DNA of 64,000 nt from Caldicellulosiruptor bescii DSM 6725 (GCF_000022325.1 NC_012034.1:638501-702500); one strand, 5' to 3'. Counted from the stretch's first letter, positions 25,924 through 36,142 are shown. Program-made: numbers and translations. Notes: generated from the letters alone by a model not told the origin.

Positions 25924-26322
25924 ATGAAAAACATTGTTGCAATTGCTATTGGAGCTTTTTTTGGTGCTATTTGTAGATTTTTTATATCTCAGCTAAGTAT
26001 TGGCAGCTTTCCATTCTCAACACTTTTTATAAACGTTGTTGGCAGTTTTGTTTTGTGTTTTGTTGCGGAAATCACCGTAGAACATATAAAGATTTCAACC
26101 GCCTTAAGACATATGATAACAACAGGTTTTATAAGCAGCTTTACAACCTTTTCTACATTTGTACTTGAAATTGTGAGGTTTTTAATGAAAGGAGAATTTA
26201 CAGCTGCCATTGTCTATCCACTTTTATCCATTGTACTTGGGCTTTTAGCGTCAATTTTTGGCTTTGAACTTGCAAGGGTTATTTTAGAAAGACAGCAAAA
26301 AGAGGAGTACGAGGCAGCATGA
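25924..26322 (+). CDS. crcB1: fluoride channel subunit CrcB/Fluc (first of pair)
   Basis: Small membrane protein (132 aa, four predicted helices) exporting fluoride passively. Family residues: GAFFGAICRFFI near the N-terminus, FPFSTLFINVVGSF in the second helix and TTGFISSFTTFSTF in the third. The two Fluc genes are probably the subunits of a heterodimer. ATG lies after AAGGGGGCAAAGGTGT. Expression is gated by the fluoride riboswitch about 65 bases upstream. Confidence 0.95.
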   Translation: MKNIVAIAIGAFFGAICRFFISQLSIGSFPFSTLFINVVGSFVLCFVAEITVEHIKISTALRHMITTGFISSFTTFSTFVLEIVRFLMKGEFTAAIVYPLLSIVLGLLASIFGFELARVILERQQKEEYEAA

Positions 26323-26675
26323 ACTATCTCATTGTTGGAGTTGGCGGAGTAATTGGAGCAATCTTGAGATATATAGTTGGGAAAATATTTAGAGAGGTAA
26401 TGGATAAAGACCATCCTGTTGCTACATTGTTTATAAACGTGATAGGGAGCTTTTTAATAGGATATTTGTCAACAAAGCATCTTTCGAGTGAATACAAACT
26501 TTTTCTGATGATTGGTCTTCTTGGCGGGTTCACTACATACTCTACGTTTATGCTTGAGACATCAAGGTATATAAAGAGAGAAAAACAAATGAAAGCCTTT
26601 ATTTATGTACTTGTCTCTATCATTTTTGGAATAGTTGCAACTGGTGTGGGAATTTGGTTAGCAAGCTTTGTTTAA
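26319..26675 (+). CDS. crcB2: fluoride channel subunit CrcB/Fluc (second of pair)
   Basis: 118 aa, four helices. VGGVIGAILRYIVG, ATLFINVIGSFLIG and GLLGGFTTYSTFMLE match the Fluc family. Its ATG overlaps the stop of the first gene (ATGA), implying coupled translation and a 1:1 pair. Fluoride-responsive as part of the same transcript. Confidence 0.95.
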   Translation: MNYLIVGVGGVIGAILRYIVGKIFREVMDKDHPVATLFINVIGSFLIGYLSTKHLSSEYKLFLMIGLLGGFTTYSTFMLETSRYIKREKQMKAFIYVLVSIIFGIVATGVGIWLASFV

Positions 26676-26713
26676 GTATTACTACATTCTGACTATTTTT
26701 TAGGTCTCATCAC

Positions 26714-26743
26714 TTGAAACCCCGAATTGAATTAATATATAAT
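26714..26743 (+). promoter_or_regulatory. candidate promoter of hisS-aspS
   Basis: TTGAAA, 18-base spacer, TATAAT, about 50 bases before hisS. No T-box signature lies between it and the gene. Confidence 0.6.
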
Positions 26744-26793
26744 TTAAATATTGCAAATTCTAATCTTTTTAATTATTTTGAGGAGAGAAGGAA

Positions 26794-28059
26794 ATGAAAA
26801 TCCAAGCACCAAAAGGAACAAAGGATGTGCTTCCAGAGGAAAGTTATATGTGGCAATATGTTGAGAATAAATTCAGAGAGGTTTGCAAGCTTTATGGATA
26901 TCAGGAAGTTAGATTTCCCACATTTGAGTACACAGAGCTTTTCCAAAGAGGAGTGGGCGATACTACTGATATTGTCCAAAAAGAGATGTATACCTTTTTG
27001 GACAAGGGTGGAAGGAGCATTACTTTAAGGCCAGAAGGGACAGCATCAACAGCAAGACTATTTATCGAGCATGGTTTTGCGTCACGTCCGATGCCACAGA
27101 GATTTTACTACATTATTTCAGCTTTCAGGTATGAAAATACTCAAGGCGGAAGGTTTAGAGAGTTTCACCAGTTTGGAATTGAGAATTTTGGTTCTTCTTC
27201 GCCTGTAACAGATGCAGAGGTAATTTCACTTGCTTACAATTTTTTTACAAGCCTTGGGCTTGACAATATTACTGTGAATATCAACAGCATCGGATGTCCT
27301 GTATGCAGAAAAGAATATGTGAAAAATTTAAAAGAGTATTTTTCGGCAAATTCTCAAAAGCTCTGTCATACATGCCACCAAAGGCTTGACAAAAATCCTA
27401 TGAGAATTTTGGATTGTAAAGAAGAGGGTTGCAAGCTGATTACAAAAGACGCACCAAAACCAATAGATTATCTTTGTGATGATTGTAAAAGCCATTTTGA
27501 AAGTGTGAAAACTTACTTAGATTCAGCTATGGTTTCATACAAGGTTGACCCATTTATTGTTCGCGGCTTGGACTACTACACAAAAACAGTTTTTGAGATT
27601 GTTGCCACTGTCTCTGATAAAGAGCTTGCAATTTGCGGCGGTGGAAGGTACGACAATTTAATAGAGCAGATAGGTGGACCATCTATTGCTGGAATTGGTT
27701 TTGCAATTGGTGTTGAAAGACTTTTGATGCTGCTTGAGCAAAATGGTCTTCTTCCTGCAAGATCGCAGGTGCCGAGAGTGTTTGTGGCAACAATAGGGGA
27801 AAATGGTATCAAAAAAGCTTTTGAGATTGCAAGGATGCTTAGATTTGAAGGAATTTCAACCGTAGTTGAAGAGATGGGAAGAAGCTTAAAATCTCAGATG
27901 AAATATGCTGATAAGATTGGCTGCGAGTTTTCTATAATTATTGGCGATGATGAGATTGAAAAGGGTGTTTGCAAAGTTAGAAATATGAAGACATCTTCAG
28001 AGGAAATAGTAGAAATAGAAAATATTTGCGAGTATTTAAAAGAAAAACTTCAAAAATAA
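26794..28059 (+). CDS. hisS: histidyl-tRNA synthetase
   Basis: Charges tRNA-His (class II synthetase, 421 aa, usual length). APKGTKDVLPEES opens the catalytic domain, ITLRPEGTASTARLF is the ATP/His region, FRYENTQGGRFREFHQFG is motif 2, FIVRGLDYYTKTVFEI and GGGRYDNLIEQ are the histidine-specific motifs, GIGFAIGVERL is motif 3, and the last 90 residues are the anticodon-binding domain. The start is ATG after GGAGAGAAGG. Followed by aspS 41 bases later, a common pairing in Firmicutes. Confidence 0.97.
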   Translation: MKIQAPKGTKDVLPEESYMWQYVENKFREVCKLYGYQEVRFPTFEYTELFQRGVGDTTDIVQKEMYTFLDKGGRSITLRPEGTASTARLFIEHGFASRPMPQRFYYIISAFRYENTQGGRFREFHQFGIENFGSSSPVTDAEVISLAYNFFTSLGLDNITVNINSIGCPVCRKEYVKNLKEYFSANSQKLCHTCHQRLDKNPMRILDCKEEGCKLITKDAPKPIDYLCDDCKSHFESVKTYLDSAMVSYKVDPFIVRGLDYYTKTVFEIVATVSDKELAICGGGRYDNLIEQIGGPSIAGIGFAIGVERLLMLLEQNGLLPARSQVPRVFVATIGENGIKKAFEIARMLRFEGISTVVEEMGRSLKSQMKYADKIGCEFSIIIGDDEIEKGVCKVRNMKTSSEEIVEIENICEYLKEKLQK

Positions 28060-28100
28060 CAAGGACATTTTTATAACTTTAAAAATTTTCAAAGAAGGTG

Positions 28101-29891
28101 ATGGGTGTGGAAGGTATTAAAGGGTTTAAACGAACAAAATACTGTGCAGAAGTATCACTTGAGGATGTTGGAAAAGAGGTTGTATTAACAGGTTGGGTTG
28201 ATACAAGACGCGATCTTGGCGGGATAATATTTGTTGATTTGAGGGACAGAACAGGTATTGTACAGGTTGTATTTGATGAGAAGATGGGAGAAGAACTTTT
28301 AGACAAGGCCGACTCATTAAGGTCCGAATACTGTATCGGAGTTAGGGGTATTGTGGAGAAAAGACCACCTGAGACAGTAAACCCTAAAATAAAAACAGGA
28401 GAGATAGAAGTAAGAGCAACAGAACTGAGGATATTTAACAAGTCTGAAACACCCCCTTTTCCAATTGAAGAGGGAATAAATGTAAATGAAGCAGTAAGGC
28501 TAAAATACAGGTATTTGGATTTAAGAAGACCTGATATGCAGAGGAATTTGATGTTCAGACACAAGCTCTATCAGGTTGTGCGAAATTTTCTTTCTCAAAA
28601 TGGGTTTATAGAGATAGAAACACCCATGCTCACAAAATCCACTCCAGAAGGTGCAAGAGACTACTTAGTTCCAAGCAGAATATTTCCGGGAAAATTTTTT
28701 GCACTCCCACAGTCACCGCAGCTTTTTAAACAGCTTTTGATGGTTGCAGGGTTTGACAGATATTTTCAGATTGTAAAATGTTTTAGAGATGAAGACTTGC
28801 GAGCAGACAGACAACCTGAGTTTACTCAGATTGACATTGAGATGTCGTTTGTTGATGTTGACGATGTTATTGAGATAAATGAAAAACTGCTTAAGGCCAT
28901 TTTTGGAGAGATGCTGGGGATAGACTTGAAACTTCCTCTTCCAAGGCTTACCTACAAGGAAGCAATGGAAAGGTTTGGCTCAGACAAACCAGATACACGA
29001 TTTGGAATGGAACTTGTTGATATTACTGACATTGTGAAAAACTGCGAATTTAAAGTATTTTCTGATGCAGCAAACAAGGGTGGGTCTGTTAGAGCCATCA
29101 ATGCAAAGGGTTGTGCAGCTACATTTTCAAGGCGTGAGATTGATGCGCTTGTTGAGTTTGCAAAAAACTTTAAAGCAAAAGGTCTTGCATGGATCGCAGT
29201 TGAAAGTGATGGTCTGAAGTCCCCTATTGTCAAGTTTTTAAAAGAAGAGGAGATAAATGAAATTCTAAAGAGACTTGGAGCAGAGGTTGGAGATTTGCTA
29301 CTATTTTCTGCTGACAAGGATGAAATTGTTTTTGATGTTCTTGGGAACTTGAGACTTGAGATAGCAAGAAAGCTAAATCTTCTTGACAAGTCTAAATTTA
29401 ATCTCTTATGGGTGGTTGAGTTTCCACTTTTTGAATATTCAGAAGAAGAGGGTAGGTTTGTTGCAAAGCACCATCCGTTTACATCGCCAATGGATGAAGA
29501 TTTAGAATTTTTAGAGATAGATCCGGCGAAAGTAAGATCAAAGGCTTACGATATTGTATTAAACGGAACAGAAATTGGCGGTGGTTCTATTAGAATTCAC
29601 TCACCAGAGATTCAAAAGAGGATGTTCAAAGCACTTGGATTTACAGAGGAAAGGGCACAGGACAGGTTTGGCTTTTTGCTTGAAGCTTTCAAGTATGGTA
29701 CACCACCGCATGGTGGTATAGCTTATGGATTTGATAGGCTTTGCATGCTGCTTTTAGGTTTAGATTCTATCAGAGATACAATTGCCTTCCCGAAGGTAAA
29801 AGATTCGTCATGCCCGTTGACTGATGCACCCTCTGAGGTTGAACCAAAACAGCTTCGAGAACTTCACATCAAAGTTGATGTTGTAAAATAA
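28101..29891 (+). CDS. aspS: aspartyl-tRNA synthetase
   Basis: Charges tRNA-Asp; about 596 aa, bacterial type with the GAD insertion (about residues 280-420). An N-terminal OB anticodon-binding domain (VVLTGWVDTRRDLGGIIFVDLRD split over residues 22-45) precedes the class II core: FIEIETPMLTKSTPEGARD, CFRDEDLRADRQPEFTQID and the C-terminal GGIAYGFDRLCMLL. Candidate starts are GTG 28098, ATG 28101 and GTG 28107 behind AAGAAGG; ATG is reported. Second gene of the hisS-aspS operon. Whether it is discriminating for tRNA-Asn was not determined. Confidence 0.96.
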   Translation: MGVEGIKGFKRTKYCAEVSLEDVGKEVVLTGWVDTRRDLGGIIFVDLRDRTGIVQVVFDEKMGEELLDKADSLRSEYCIGVRGIVEKRPPETVNPKIKTGEIEVRATELRIFNKSETPPFPIEEGINVNEAVRLKYRYLDLRRPDMQRNLMFRHKLYQVVRNFLSQNGFIEIETPMLTKSTPEGARDYLVPSRIFPGKFFALPQSPQLFKQLLMVAGFDRYFQIVKCFRDEDLRADRQPEFTQIDIEMSFVDVDDVIEINEKLLKAIFGEMLGIDLKLPLPRLTYKEAMERFGSDKPDTRFGMELVDITDIVKNCEFKVFSDAANKGGSVRAINAKGCAATFSRREIDALVEFAKNFKAKGLAWIAVESDGLKSPIVKFLKEEEINEILKRLGAEVGDLLLFSADKDEIVFDVLGNLRLEIARKLNLLDKSKFNLLWVVEFPLFEYSEEEGRFVAKHHPFTSPMDEDLEFLEIDPAKVRSKAYDIVLNGTEIGGGSIRIHSPEIQKRMFKALGFTEERAQDRFGFLLEAFKYGTPPHGGIAYGFDRLCMLLLGLDSIRDTIAFPKVKDSSCPLTDAPSEVEPKQLRELHIKVDVVK

Positions 29892-29906
29892 CAAAGAAAT
29901 TTTCGC

Positions 29907-29962
29907 GGCTCCGTGTCCCTAAAATAGTTAAAGATTTTTGGTGGGGCAGGAGCCTTATTTTT
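29907..29962 (+). terminator. terminator after aspS
   Basis: GGCTCC (29907-29912) pairs with GGAGCC (29949-29954), with partial pairing inside, followed by TTATTTTTT. The remaining gap to the cellulase gene (29963-30087) is AT-rich with nothing else recognised. Confidence 0.65.
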
Positions 29963-30087
29963 TGCAAAATTTTTACCTTATCTTAGAACAAGATGCTACA
30001 AAAAGCAGGTCAAAAATTTCAAACAGATATGAAATTTTTTTAATTTAAAACTTTCTGAGCATGGAATATATTAAACTTATAACGAGA

Positions 30088-30101
30088 TGATAACGATTAC
30101 A
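30088..30101 (+). promoter_or_regulatory. cre-like LacI-family operator candidate before the cellulase
   Basis: TGATAACGATTACA matches the catabolite-responsive element consensus TGWAANCGNTNWCA at all but one position and has the central CG of LacI-family operators. It lies two bases before the ribosome site of the GH5 gene. The regulator could be CcpA-like or sugar-specific. Confidence 0.45.
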
Positions 30102-30118
30102 TAGGAGGGATTTGCATT

Positions 30119-32386
30119 ATGAGGAAAATTATTTTAAAGTTTTGTGCACTCATGATGGTAGTGATTTTGATTGTTTCCATTTTACAAATATTACCTGTAT
30201 TTGCCCAGAGCATACTGTATGAAAAGGAAAAATATCCACATCTTCTTGGCAATCAGGTAGTTAAAAAACCATCGGTTGCCGGCAGACTGCAGATTATTGA
30301 AAAGGACGGAAAAAAGTATTTAGCTGACCAGAAAGGAGAAATAATTCAGCTTCGTGGTATGAGTACACATGGACTTCAGTGGTATGGTGATATTATAAAC
30401 AAAAATGCATTTAAAGCTCTTTCAAAAGATTGGGAGTGCAACGTTATAAGGCTTGCGATGTATGTGGGTGAAGGCGGATATGCTTCAAACCCAAGTATTA
30501 AAGAAAAAGTTATAGAAGGGATTAAGCTTGCTATTGAGAATGACATGTATGTAATTGTTGACTGGCATGTATTAAATCCCGGTGACCCGAACGCAGAAAT
30601 TTATAAAGGGGCAAAAGACTTTTTCAAAGAGATAGCTACAAGTTTTCCCAATGACTATCACATAATATATGAACTTTGCAATGAACCAAATCCAAATGAA
30701 CCGGGAGTAGAAAATAGCTTGGATGGCTGGAAAAAAGTAAAGGCTTATGCACAGCCCATCATAAAAATGCTCAGAAGTTTGGGGAATCAGAACATTATAA
30801 TTGTAGGTTCGCCAAACTGGAGTCAGAGACCTGACTTTGCAATTCAAGACCCTATAAATGATAAGAATGTTATGTATTCAGTTCATTTTTACTCTGGAAC
30901 TCACAAAGTTGATGGATATGTTTTTGAAAACATGAAAAATGCGTTTGAAAATGGCGTGCCAATTTTCGTGAGTGAATGGGGAACAAGTTTGGCAAGCGGT
31001 GATGGTGGACCGTATCTTGATGAAGCAGATAAGTGGCTTGAATATTTAAATTCAAACTATATTAGCTGGGTGAACTGGTCGCTGTCAAACAAAAATGAGA
31101 CATCAGCTGCTTTTGTTCCATATATAAATGGTATGCATGATGCCACACCACTTGACCCTGGTGATGATAAGGTGTGGGACATAGAAGAGCTTAGTATTTC
31201 TGGAGAGTATGTGAGGGCAAGGATAAAAGGAATTGCTTATCAGCCAATTAAGAGAGATAACAAAATAAAAGAAGGAGAAAATGCACCTTTAGGCGAAAAA
31301 GTCTTACCATCCACGTTTGAAGATGACACTCGTCAGGGCTGGGATTGGGATGGACCATCTGGTGTGAAAGGTCCTATTACTATCGAAAGTGCGAATGGTT
31401 CAAAAGCGCTATCTTTTAATGTTGAGTATCCAGAGAAAAAACCACAAGATGGCTGGGCAACAGCTGCAAGGCTTATACTTAAAGACATAAATGTAGAAAG
31501 GGGAAATAATAAATATTTGGCTTTTGATTTTTATTTGAAACCAGATAGGGCTTCAAAAGGTATGATTCAGATATTTTTAGCTTTTTCACCACCTTCCTTA
31601 GGTTACTGGGCTCAGGTACAAGACAGTTTTAATATTGACCTTGCAAAACTGTCAAGTGCAAAAAAGATAGAAGACAGAATTTATAAGTTCAATGTATTTT
31701 TTGACTTAGACAAGATACAAGATAATAAAGTACTGAGTCCAGACACACTCTTGAGAGATATAATAGTAGTCATAGCAGATGGCAATAGCGATTTTAAGGG
31801 GAAAATGTATATAGATAATGTTAGATTTACCAATATCCTTTTTGAGGATATCAATTTTGAAAATAGCCTTTATGATGTTATAGACAAGCTTTATTCTAAA
31901 GGAATCATAAAAGGAATTTCAGTATTTAAGTACTTGCCAGATAAAAACATTACAAGGGCTGAATTTGCTGCACTTTGTGTCAGGGCACTGAACCTGAAAA
32001 TTGAAAAATACGATGGTAGATTTTCTGATGTGAAAAGCGGCAACTGGTATTCAGATGTAGTTTATACGGCGTATAAAAACAAATTGTTTGAAATAAAAGA
32101 GAATAAATTCTTTCCTGAAAATATTTTAAAAAGAGAAGAAGCAGTAGCTTTGGCAATTGAAGTGTATAAAAGATTGACTGGTAAGATAGAAGTTAATACA
32201 GACGATGTTCCAATTGCTGATGAAAAACTTATAAATCCTCAATACAGAGAAAGCGTGAAGTTAGCAATTAAGCTCGGTATTGTTGACCTGTATTCAGACG
32301 GAACATTTGAACCAAATAAGAGCGTTTCAAGAGGGGAGGTGGCAACAATTCTCTATAATCTCTTGAACTTAGCAGGCAAGCTATGA
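30119..32386 (+). CDS. S-layer-anchored GH5 endoglucanase (GH5-CBM28-SLH)
   Basis: Secreted beta-glucan hydrolase bound to the cell surface (755 aa). Signal peptide about 1-30 (ends PVFAQS). A GH5 catalytic domain spans about 45-370, with acid/base E189 in YELCNEPNP and nucleophile E286 in [10 protein letters not shown] beta-sandwich carbohydrate-binding module (about 395-575, like CBM17/28, with [13 protein letters not shown] and ending in MYIDNVRF) precedes three SLH repeats (about 580-755; [40 protein letters not shown]) that bind secondary cell-wall polymer. The same architecture is known for a surface cellulase of Caldicellulosiruptor saccharolyticus. A cre-like site sits at the ribosome binding site, suggesting catabolite or sugar control. 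Confidence 0.92.
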   Translation: MRKIILKFCALMMVVILIVSILQILPVFAQSILYEKEKYPHLLGNQVVKKPSVAGRLQIIEKDGKKYLADQKGEIIQLRGMSTHGLQWYGDIINKNAFKALSKDWECNVIRLAMYVGEGGYASNPSIKEKVIEGIKLAIENDMYVIVDWHVLNPGDPNAEIYKGAKDFFKEIATSFPNDYHIIYELCNEPNPNEPGVENSLDGWKKVKAYAQPIIKMLRSLGNQNIIIVGSPNWSQRPDFAIQDPINDKNVMYSVHFYSGTHKVDGYVFENMKNAFENGVPIFVSEWGTSLASGDGGPYLDEADKWLEYLNSNYISWVNWSLSNKNETSAAFVPYINGMHDATPLDPGDDKVWDIEELSISGEYVRARIKGIAYQPIKRDNKIKEGENAPLGEKVLPSTFEDDTRQGWDWDGPSGVKGPITIESANGSKALSFNVEYPEKKPQDGWATAARLILKDINVERGNNKYLAFDFYLKPDRASKGMIQIFLAFSPPSLGYWAQVQDSFNIDLAKLSSAKKIEDRIYKFNVFFDLDKIQDNKVLSPDTLLRDIIVVIADGNSDFKGKMYIDNVRFTNILFEDINFENSLYDVIDKLYSKGIIKGISVFKYLPDKNITRAEFAALCVRALNLKIEKYDGRFSDVKSGNWYSDVVYTAYKNKLFEIKENKFFPENILKREEAVALAIEVYKRLTGKIEVNTDDVPIADEKLINPQYRESVKLAIKLGIVDLYSDGTFEPNKSVSRGEVATILYNLLNLAGKL

Positions 32387-32415
32387 TACATGAATTTGAA
32401 AAAGTTTTAACAAAT

Positions 32416-32444
32416 GCTGCTGGCTAAATGCTGGCAGCTTTTTT
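32416..32444 (+). terminator. terminator after the GH5 cellulase
   Basis: GCTGCTGGC / GCTGGCAGC nine-pair stem (two G-U) with loop TAAAT and six T. Confidence 0.85.
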
Positions 32445-32531
32445 ATATTATTTTGACCCTTCAATATGACAAAATATTGCACATTTTAATATCAACATTT
32501 CACAAAAAAACTGCAATTTTTTCAATTCATT

Positions 32532-32559
32532 TTGAAAAATATAGGTTGTAAACTATAAT
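32532..32559 (+). promoter_or_regulatory. promoter of the first ABC-importer operon
   Basis: TTGAAA (32532-32537), 16-base spacer, TATAAT (32554-32559). It places the transcript start near 32566 and rules out the longer reading of the permease that would begin at TTG 32559. Confidence 0.75.
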
Positions 32560-32624
32560 TGAAAAGTTCAAAGAACAATTCAAAAGTTTCAATAAACAAC
32601 TTGAGAAAGGAGACGGCATCAGAA

Positions 32625-33566
32625 ATGGCAAACAATCAGCGCACATATCGAAGCGGTTTTTTGAGAGAATTGAATAAAAACTTTCCTCTATTCTTGATGG
32701 CACTGCCGGGGGTTGTTCTTTTAATAGCATTTTCTTACTTACCTCTGTTTGGGCTTATCATAGCATTTAAAGATGTGCACTATGATGTAGGAATTCTTAA
32801 AAGTCCGTGGGTGGGTTTAAAGAATTTTGAATTTCTTTTTAAAACACCTGATGCGTTTATTATAACAAGAAATACACTTCTTTACAACTTTGCTTTTATA
32901 GTCTTTGGGAACTTGGCTGCAATTGCAACTGCTGTTGCGTTGAGCGAAATGAGATCAAGATTTATGGCAAAATTTTACCAGTCAGTAATGTTTTTACCAT
33001 ATTTTTTGTCTTGGGTTGTTGTTGCGTATATGGCATTTGCATTTTTGAGTATAGACTTAGGGATTTTAAATACAATGGTTCTTCCAAAGTTGGGTTTACA
33101 ACCAATTGCATGGTATTTTGAAACAAAACCGTGGCCGGTGATATTAATACTTGCAAATTTGTGGAAATATACTGGTTACAATGCAGTCATATATTTAGCA
33201 GCAATTACAGGAATTGATCCTGAGTATTATGAAGCAGCTTTGATTGATGGTGCATCAAAATGGCAGCAGATAAAACATATTACAATTCCGCTTTTGTCAC
33301 CGCTTGTTGTTGTTCTTGTTCTTTTGGGTATAGGTAGAATATTTTATGCAGACTTTGGACTTTTTTATCAGCTTCCTATGAACAGTGGTGCACTTTATGA
33401 TGTTACAAATGTTATTGACACTTATGTTTATAGAACTCTTATGGGTATGAACGATATAGGAATGGCGTCTGCTGCAAGCTTTTATCAGTCGATAATGGGG
33501 TTTATTTTGGTTCTTACATCAAATCTTATTGTTCGAAGACTTGACCCAGAAAAAGCGTTGTTTTAA
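32625..33566 (+). CDS. sugar ABC transporter permease (LplB/YtcP-like)
   Basis: Inner-membrane subunit of an oligosaccharide importer (313 aa from this start, six predicted helices). The EAA loop that contacts the ATPase reads EYYEAALIDGASKWQQIKHITIPLL split over about residues 205-230. A YLPLFGLIIAFKDVHY N-terminal motif is typical of the LplB/YteP group that imports complex saccharides. Start: ATG 32625 is twelve bases after AAAGGAG and downstream of the promoter. The operon encodes no ATPase; a shared MsmK-type ATPase elsewhere is expected, as in other Firmicutes. Confidence 0.9.
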   Translation: MANNQRTYRSGFLRELNKNFPLFLMALPGVVLLIAFSYLPLFGLIIAFKDVHYDVGILKSPWVGLKNFEFLFKTPDAFIITRNTLLYNFAFIVFGNLAAIATAVALSEMRSRFMAKFYQSVMFLPYFLSWVVVAYMAFAFLSIDLGILNTMVLPKLGLQPIAWYFETKPWPVILILANLWKYTGYNAVIYLAAITGIDPEYYEAALIDGASKWQQIKHITIPLLSPLVVVLVLLGIGRIFYADFGLFYQLPMNSGALYDVTNVIDTYVYRTLMGMNDIGMASAASFYQSIMGFILVLTSNLIVRRLDPEKALF

Positions 33567-33608
33567 GAACTTTTATAGACAAACAGCAAAGAAAGGGGAT
33601 GATATAGT

Positions 33609-34514
33609 ATGCATTCAAAAAGCAGATTTTTACAGATTTCTGCATTATCAGAAGCCATTTTACACATCTTCTTTGGAATTGTAACTCTTGCATGTTTAAT
33701 TCCGCTGTGGTCTGTTATATCAATTTCGCTTAGTAATGATAACAAAATTAGACAAATTGGATATAGATTTTGGCCGGTTGGTTTTAGTACAAAATCATAT
33801 GATTTTGTTTTATCTCAGGGAAGAGCAATTTGGCATGCGTATGGTATTACTATTTTGGTTACTATTGTTGGAACAGTGCTATGTGTGTTGGTAGTTTCAA
33901 TGTACGCTTATATTCTATTCAGAAAAGATTTTAAATACAGAAAATTCTTCACATTCTTTGGTTTTTTCACAATGTTAATCAATGCAGGTCTTGTTCCATG
34001 GTATATAGTGTGTGTAAATATTCTTCACTTAAAAAATACTATTTATGCATTAATTTTACCGTATGTAATGAATATGTGGTATGTTTTAATTTTTAGAACA
34101 TATCTTTCGATGTCTTTACCTGATTCTATTATAGAATCTGCAAAGATTGATGGAGCAGGGGAATTTACAACATTTTTTAGGATTGTTATACCGCTTGTAA
34201 AACCTGGACTTGCGACAATAGCATTATTTTCAGCTATCACATATTGGAATGACTGGTGGCTACCATTCATGTTGATAGATACTGAAAAACTTTATAATCT
34301 TCAATATATGATGTATAGAGTTCAACAAAAGATTCAGTATTTAGCAGAAATTGCAGGAAAGCTTGGAGCATCGGGTATTGTTCCTACCGACCTACCAACA
34401 GAGTCTGCGCGAATGGCAATGGCAGTACTTGGAATGGGGCCAATAGTTTTAGCGTATCCTTTCTTCCAGCGCTATTTTGTAAAAGGTCTTACCATAGGTG
34501 CCATTAAGGGCTGA
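33609..34514 (+). CDS. sugar ABC transporter permease (LplC/YtcP-like)
   Basis: Partner permease (301 aa, six helices). The EAA motif is SIIESAKIDGAGEFTTFFRI near residue 178 and the C-terminus ends VKGLTIGAIKG, typical of this subfamily. It is 42 bases after the first permease, ATG after AAAGGGGATG. Together they should form the channel for the binding protein encoded next. Confidence 0.92.
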   Translation: MHSKSRFLQISALSEAILHIFFGIVTLACLIPLWSVISISLSNDNKIRQIGYRFWPVGFSTKSYDFVLSQGRAIWHAYGITILVTIVGTVLCVLVVSMYAYILFRKDFKYRKFFTFFGFFTMLINAGLVPWYIVCVNILHLKNTIYALILPYVMNMWYVLIFRTYLSMSLPDSIIESAKIDGAGEFTTFFRIVIPLVKPGLATIALFSAITYWNDWWLPFMLIDTEKLYNLQYMMYRVQQKIQYLAEIAGKLGASGIVPTDLPTESARMAMAVLGMGPIVLAYPFFQRYFVKGLTIGAIKG

Positions 34515-34536
34515 TGTGTGGTTGTATTAATGCGGC

Positions 34537-34584
34537 TATAAGCTTCAGAGCTGCTATAAAAAAAGCAGCATGCTGAGGCTTATA
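34537..34584 (+). other. intercistronic stem-loop before the binding-protein gene
   Basis: TATAAGC, TTCAG and GCTGCT pair with AGCAGC, CTGAG and GCTTATA around an A-rich loop. There is no T run, so it is more likely an mRNA processing or stability element than a terminator. Confidence 0.6.
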
Positions 34585-34617
34585 TACAAAAAAATTAAAA
34601 TTGGGAGGTTGATTTAT

Positions 34618-36120
34618 GTGAATCTCAAAAAGTTTTTCGTAGTCATGCTTGTTGTGACTTTTGTACTCACAAGTGTAATTGGTGTAGTGACGGGATTTGG
34701 TGCATCTTCTTCAAAACTTCCTTATGTTAAGCTTACATGGTATGTCATTGGAACACCTCAAAAAGACTGGGATTTAATCAATCAAAAAGTAAATGAGTAC
34801 ATCAAACCAAAGCTTAATGCTGAAATCAAAATGACAATGTTTGACTGGGGCGAATATAATGATAAGCTCCAGACAAAGATTGCAGCAAGTGAGCCATTTG
34901 ATATCTGTTTTACAGCAATCTGGACAAACAACTACAGAACTAACGTTGCAAAAGGTGCATTTTTGCCGCTCAATAAGCCCGGAAACGACCTTCTTTCTAA
35001 GTATGCACCAAAGACAAAGAAGCTTCTTGGCGATGATTTCATAAAAGGTGCATCCATTAACGGAATTCTGTATGCAATTCCAGCAAACAAGGAGAAGGCT
35101 CATAACTGGGGATTCATTGTTAGAATGGACTTGGTAAAGAAGTATAAATTAGAAGACATGTTTAAAAAGGTTAAGAAATTAGAAGATTTAGAGCCATATC
35201 TTAAGGTAATCAAACAAAAAGAGCCAGGTGTATATCCACTTGGAGCATATGCTGGTGAGTCGCCAAGATTCCTTTTAGACTGGGACAAGGTTGTAGACGA
35301 TGATGTTCCTGTATCACTTTATCCGAATAATAAGAGCACAAAGATTGTTAATGAACTTGAACAGCCAAATACAAAAGCTCTCTTTAAGACAGTAAGAAAA
35401 TATTACTTGGCAGGTTATATCAGAAAAGATGCAGCAAGTGTTACAGACTGGATGTCTGATTTAAAAGCTGGTAAAGTGTTTGTAATGCCCCAGTCGCTCA
35501 AGCCAGGAAAAGATGCTGAGATGTCTATTTCAACAGGTTATGAATGGAAACAGATAGATATAACACCACCTGTTATGTCAACAAGAGAATGTATAGGTTC
35601 TATGCAGGCAATCAACGCAAAGTCAAAGAATCCAGAAAGAGCTTTAATGTTCTTAGAGCTTTTCAACACAGACAAGTATCTTAACAACCTTGTAAACTTT
35701 GGTATTGAAGGTCAGCACTATGTATTTAAAGATAAAGCAAGAGGAATCATAGCTCCAGGACCAAAGGCAAAAGACTATAGCCCAGGTCTTGGCTGGATGT
35801 TTGGAAATCAATTTATAAACTATATTTATGAAAATGAAGATCCTAACAAATGGAAAAACTTTGAAGAGTATAACAAGAAGGCACTGCCTCTTCTTAGCCT
35901 TGGATTCAACTTTGATGACTCAAAAGTAAAAACACAGGTTGCAGCATGCAAGAGCGTATGGAAGCAGTATATTCCAATGCTTGAGACAGGGAGTGTAGAC
36001 CCTGATAAATACATTCCACAGGCAATTGACAAGTTCAAGAAAGCAGGTGTTGACATTATTATAAAAGAGGCACAGAAGCAGTATGATGAATTTCTGAAGA
36101 AGACAGGAAGAAAGAAATAA
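34618..36120 (+). CDS. extracellular sugar-binding protein of an ABC importer
   Basis: Family 1-type solute-binding protein (500 aa) delivering saccharide to the two permeases upstream. The N-terminus is basic then hydrophobic (residues 3-25, NLKKFFVVMLVVTFVLT) but no lipobox cysteine is present, so it is not an obvious lipoprotein; a signal-peptidase I site near GFGASS or an uncleaved anchor is possible. Start: GTG 34618 lies nine bases after GGGAGG; the frame is open from 34570 but that would add a non-signal extension. Flanked by stem-loops on both sides, which may raise its mRNA level relative to the permeases. Substrate unknown; the neighbouring cellulase suggests glucan or hemicellulose oligomers. 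Confidence 0.88.
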   Translation: MNLKKFFVVMLVVTFVLTSVIGVVTGFGASSSKLPYVKLTWYVIGTPQKDWDLINQKVNEYIKPKLNAEIKMTMFDWGEYNDKLQTKIAASEPFDICFTAIWTNNYRTNVAKGAFLPLNKPGNDLLSKYAPKTKKLLGDDFIKGASINGILYAIPANKEKAHNWGFIVRMDLVKKYKLEDMFKKVKKLEDLEPYLKVIKQKEPGVYPLGAYAGESPRFLLDWDKVVDDDVPVSLYPNNKSTKIVNELEQPNTKALFKTVRKYYLAGYIRKDAASVTDWMSDLKAGKVFVMPQSLKPGKDAEMSISTGYEWKQIDITPPVMSTRECIGSMQAINAKSKNPERALMFLELFNTDKYLNNLVNFGIEGQHYVFKDKARGIIAPGPKAKDYSPGLGWMFGNQFINYIYENEDPNKWKNFEEYNKKALPLLSLGFNFDDSKVKTQVAACKSVWKQYIPMLETGSVDPDKYIPQAIDKFKKAGVDIIIKEAQKQYDEFLKKTGRKK

Positions 36121-36142
36121 AAAATAAATTCAGAAAATTTAC

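Noticed and set aside
25695-25976. Plus-strand open frame between the CDF and crcB genes
   Set aside because: It is fully covered by the fluoride riboswitch, its terminator and the start of crcB1.
26676-26793. Possible T-box leader before hisS
   Set aside because: No TGGGTGGTACCGCG-like antiterminator or specifier loop could be found; the gap is too short.
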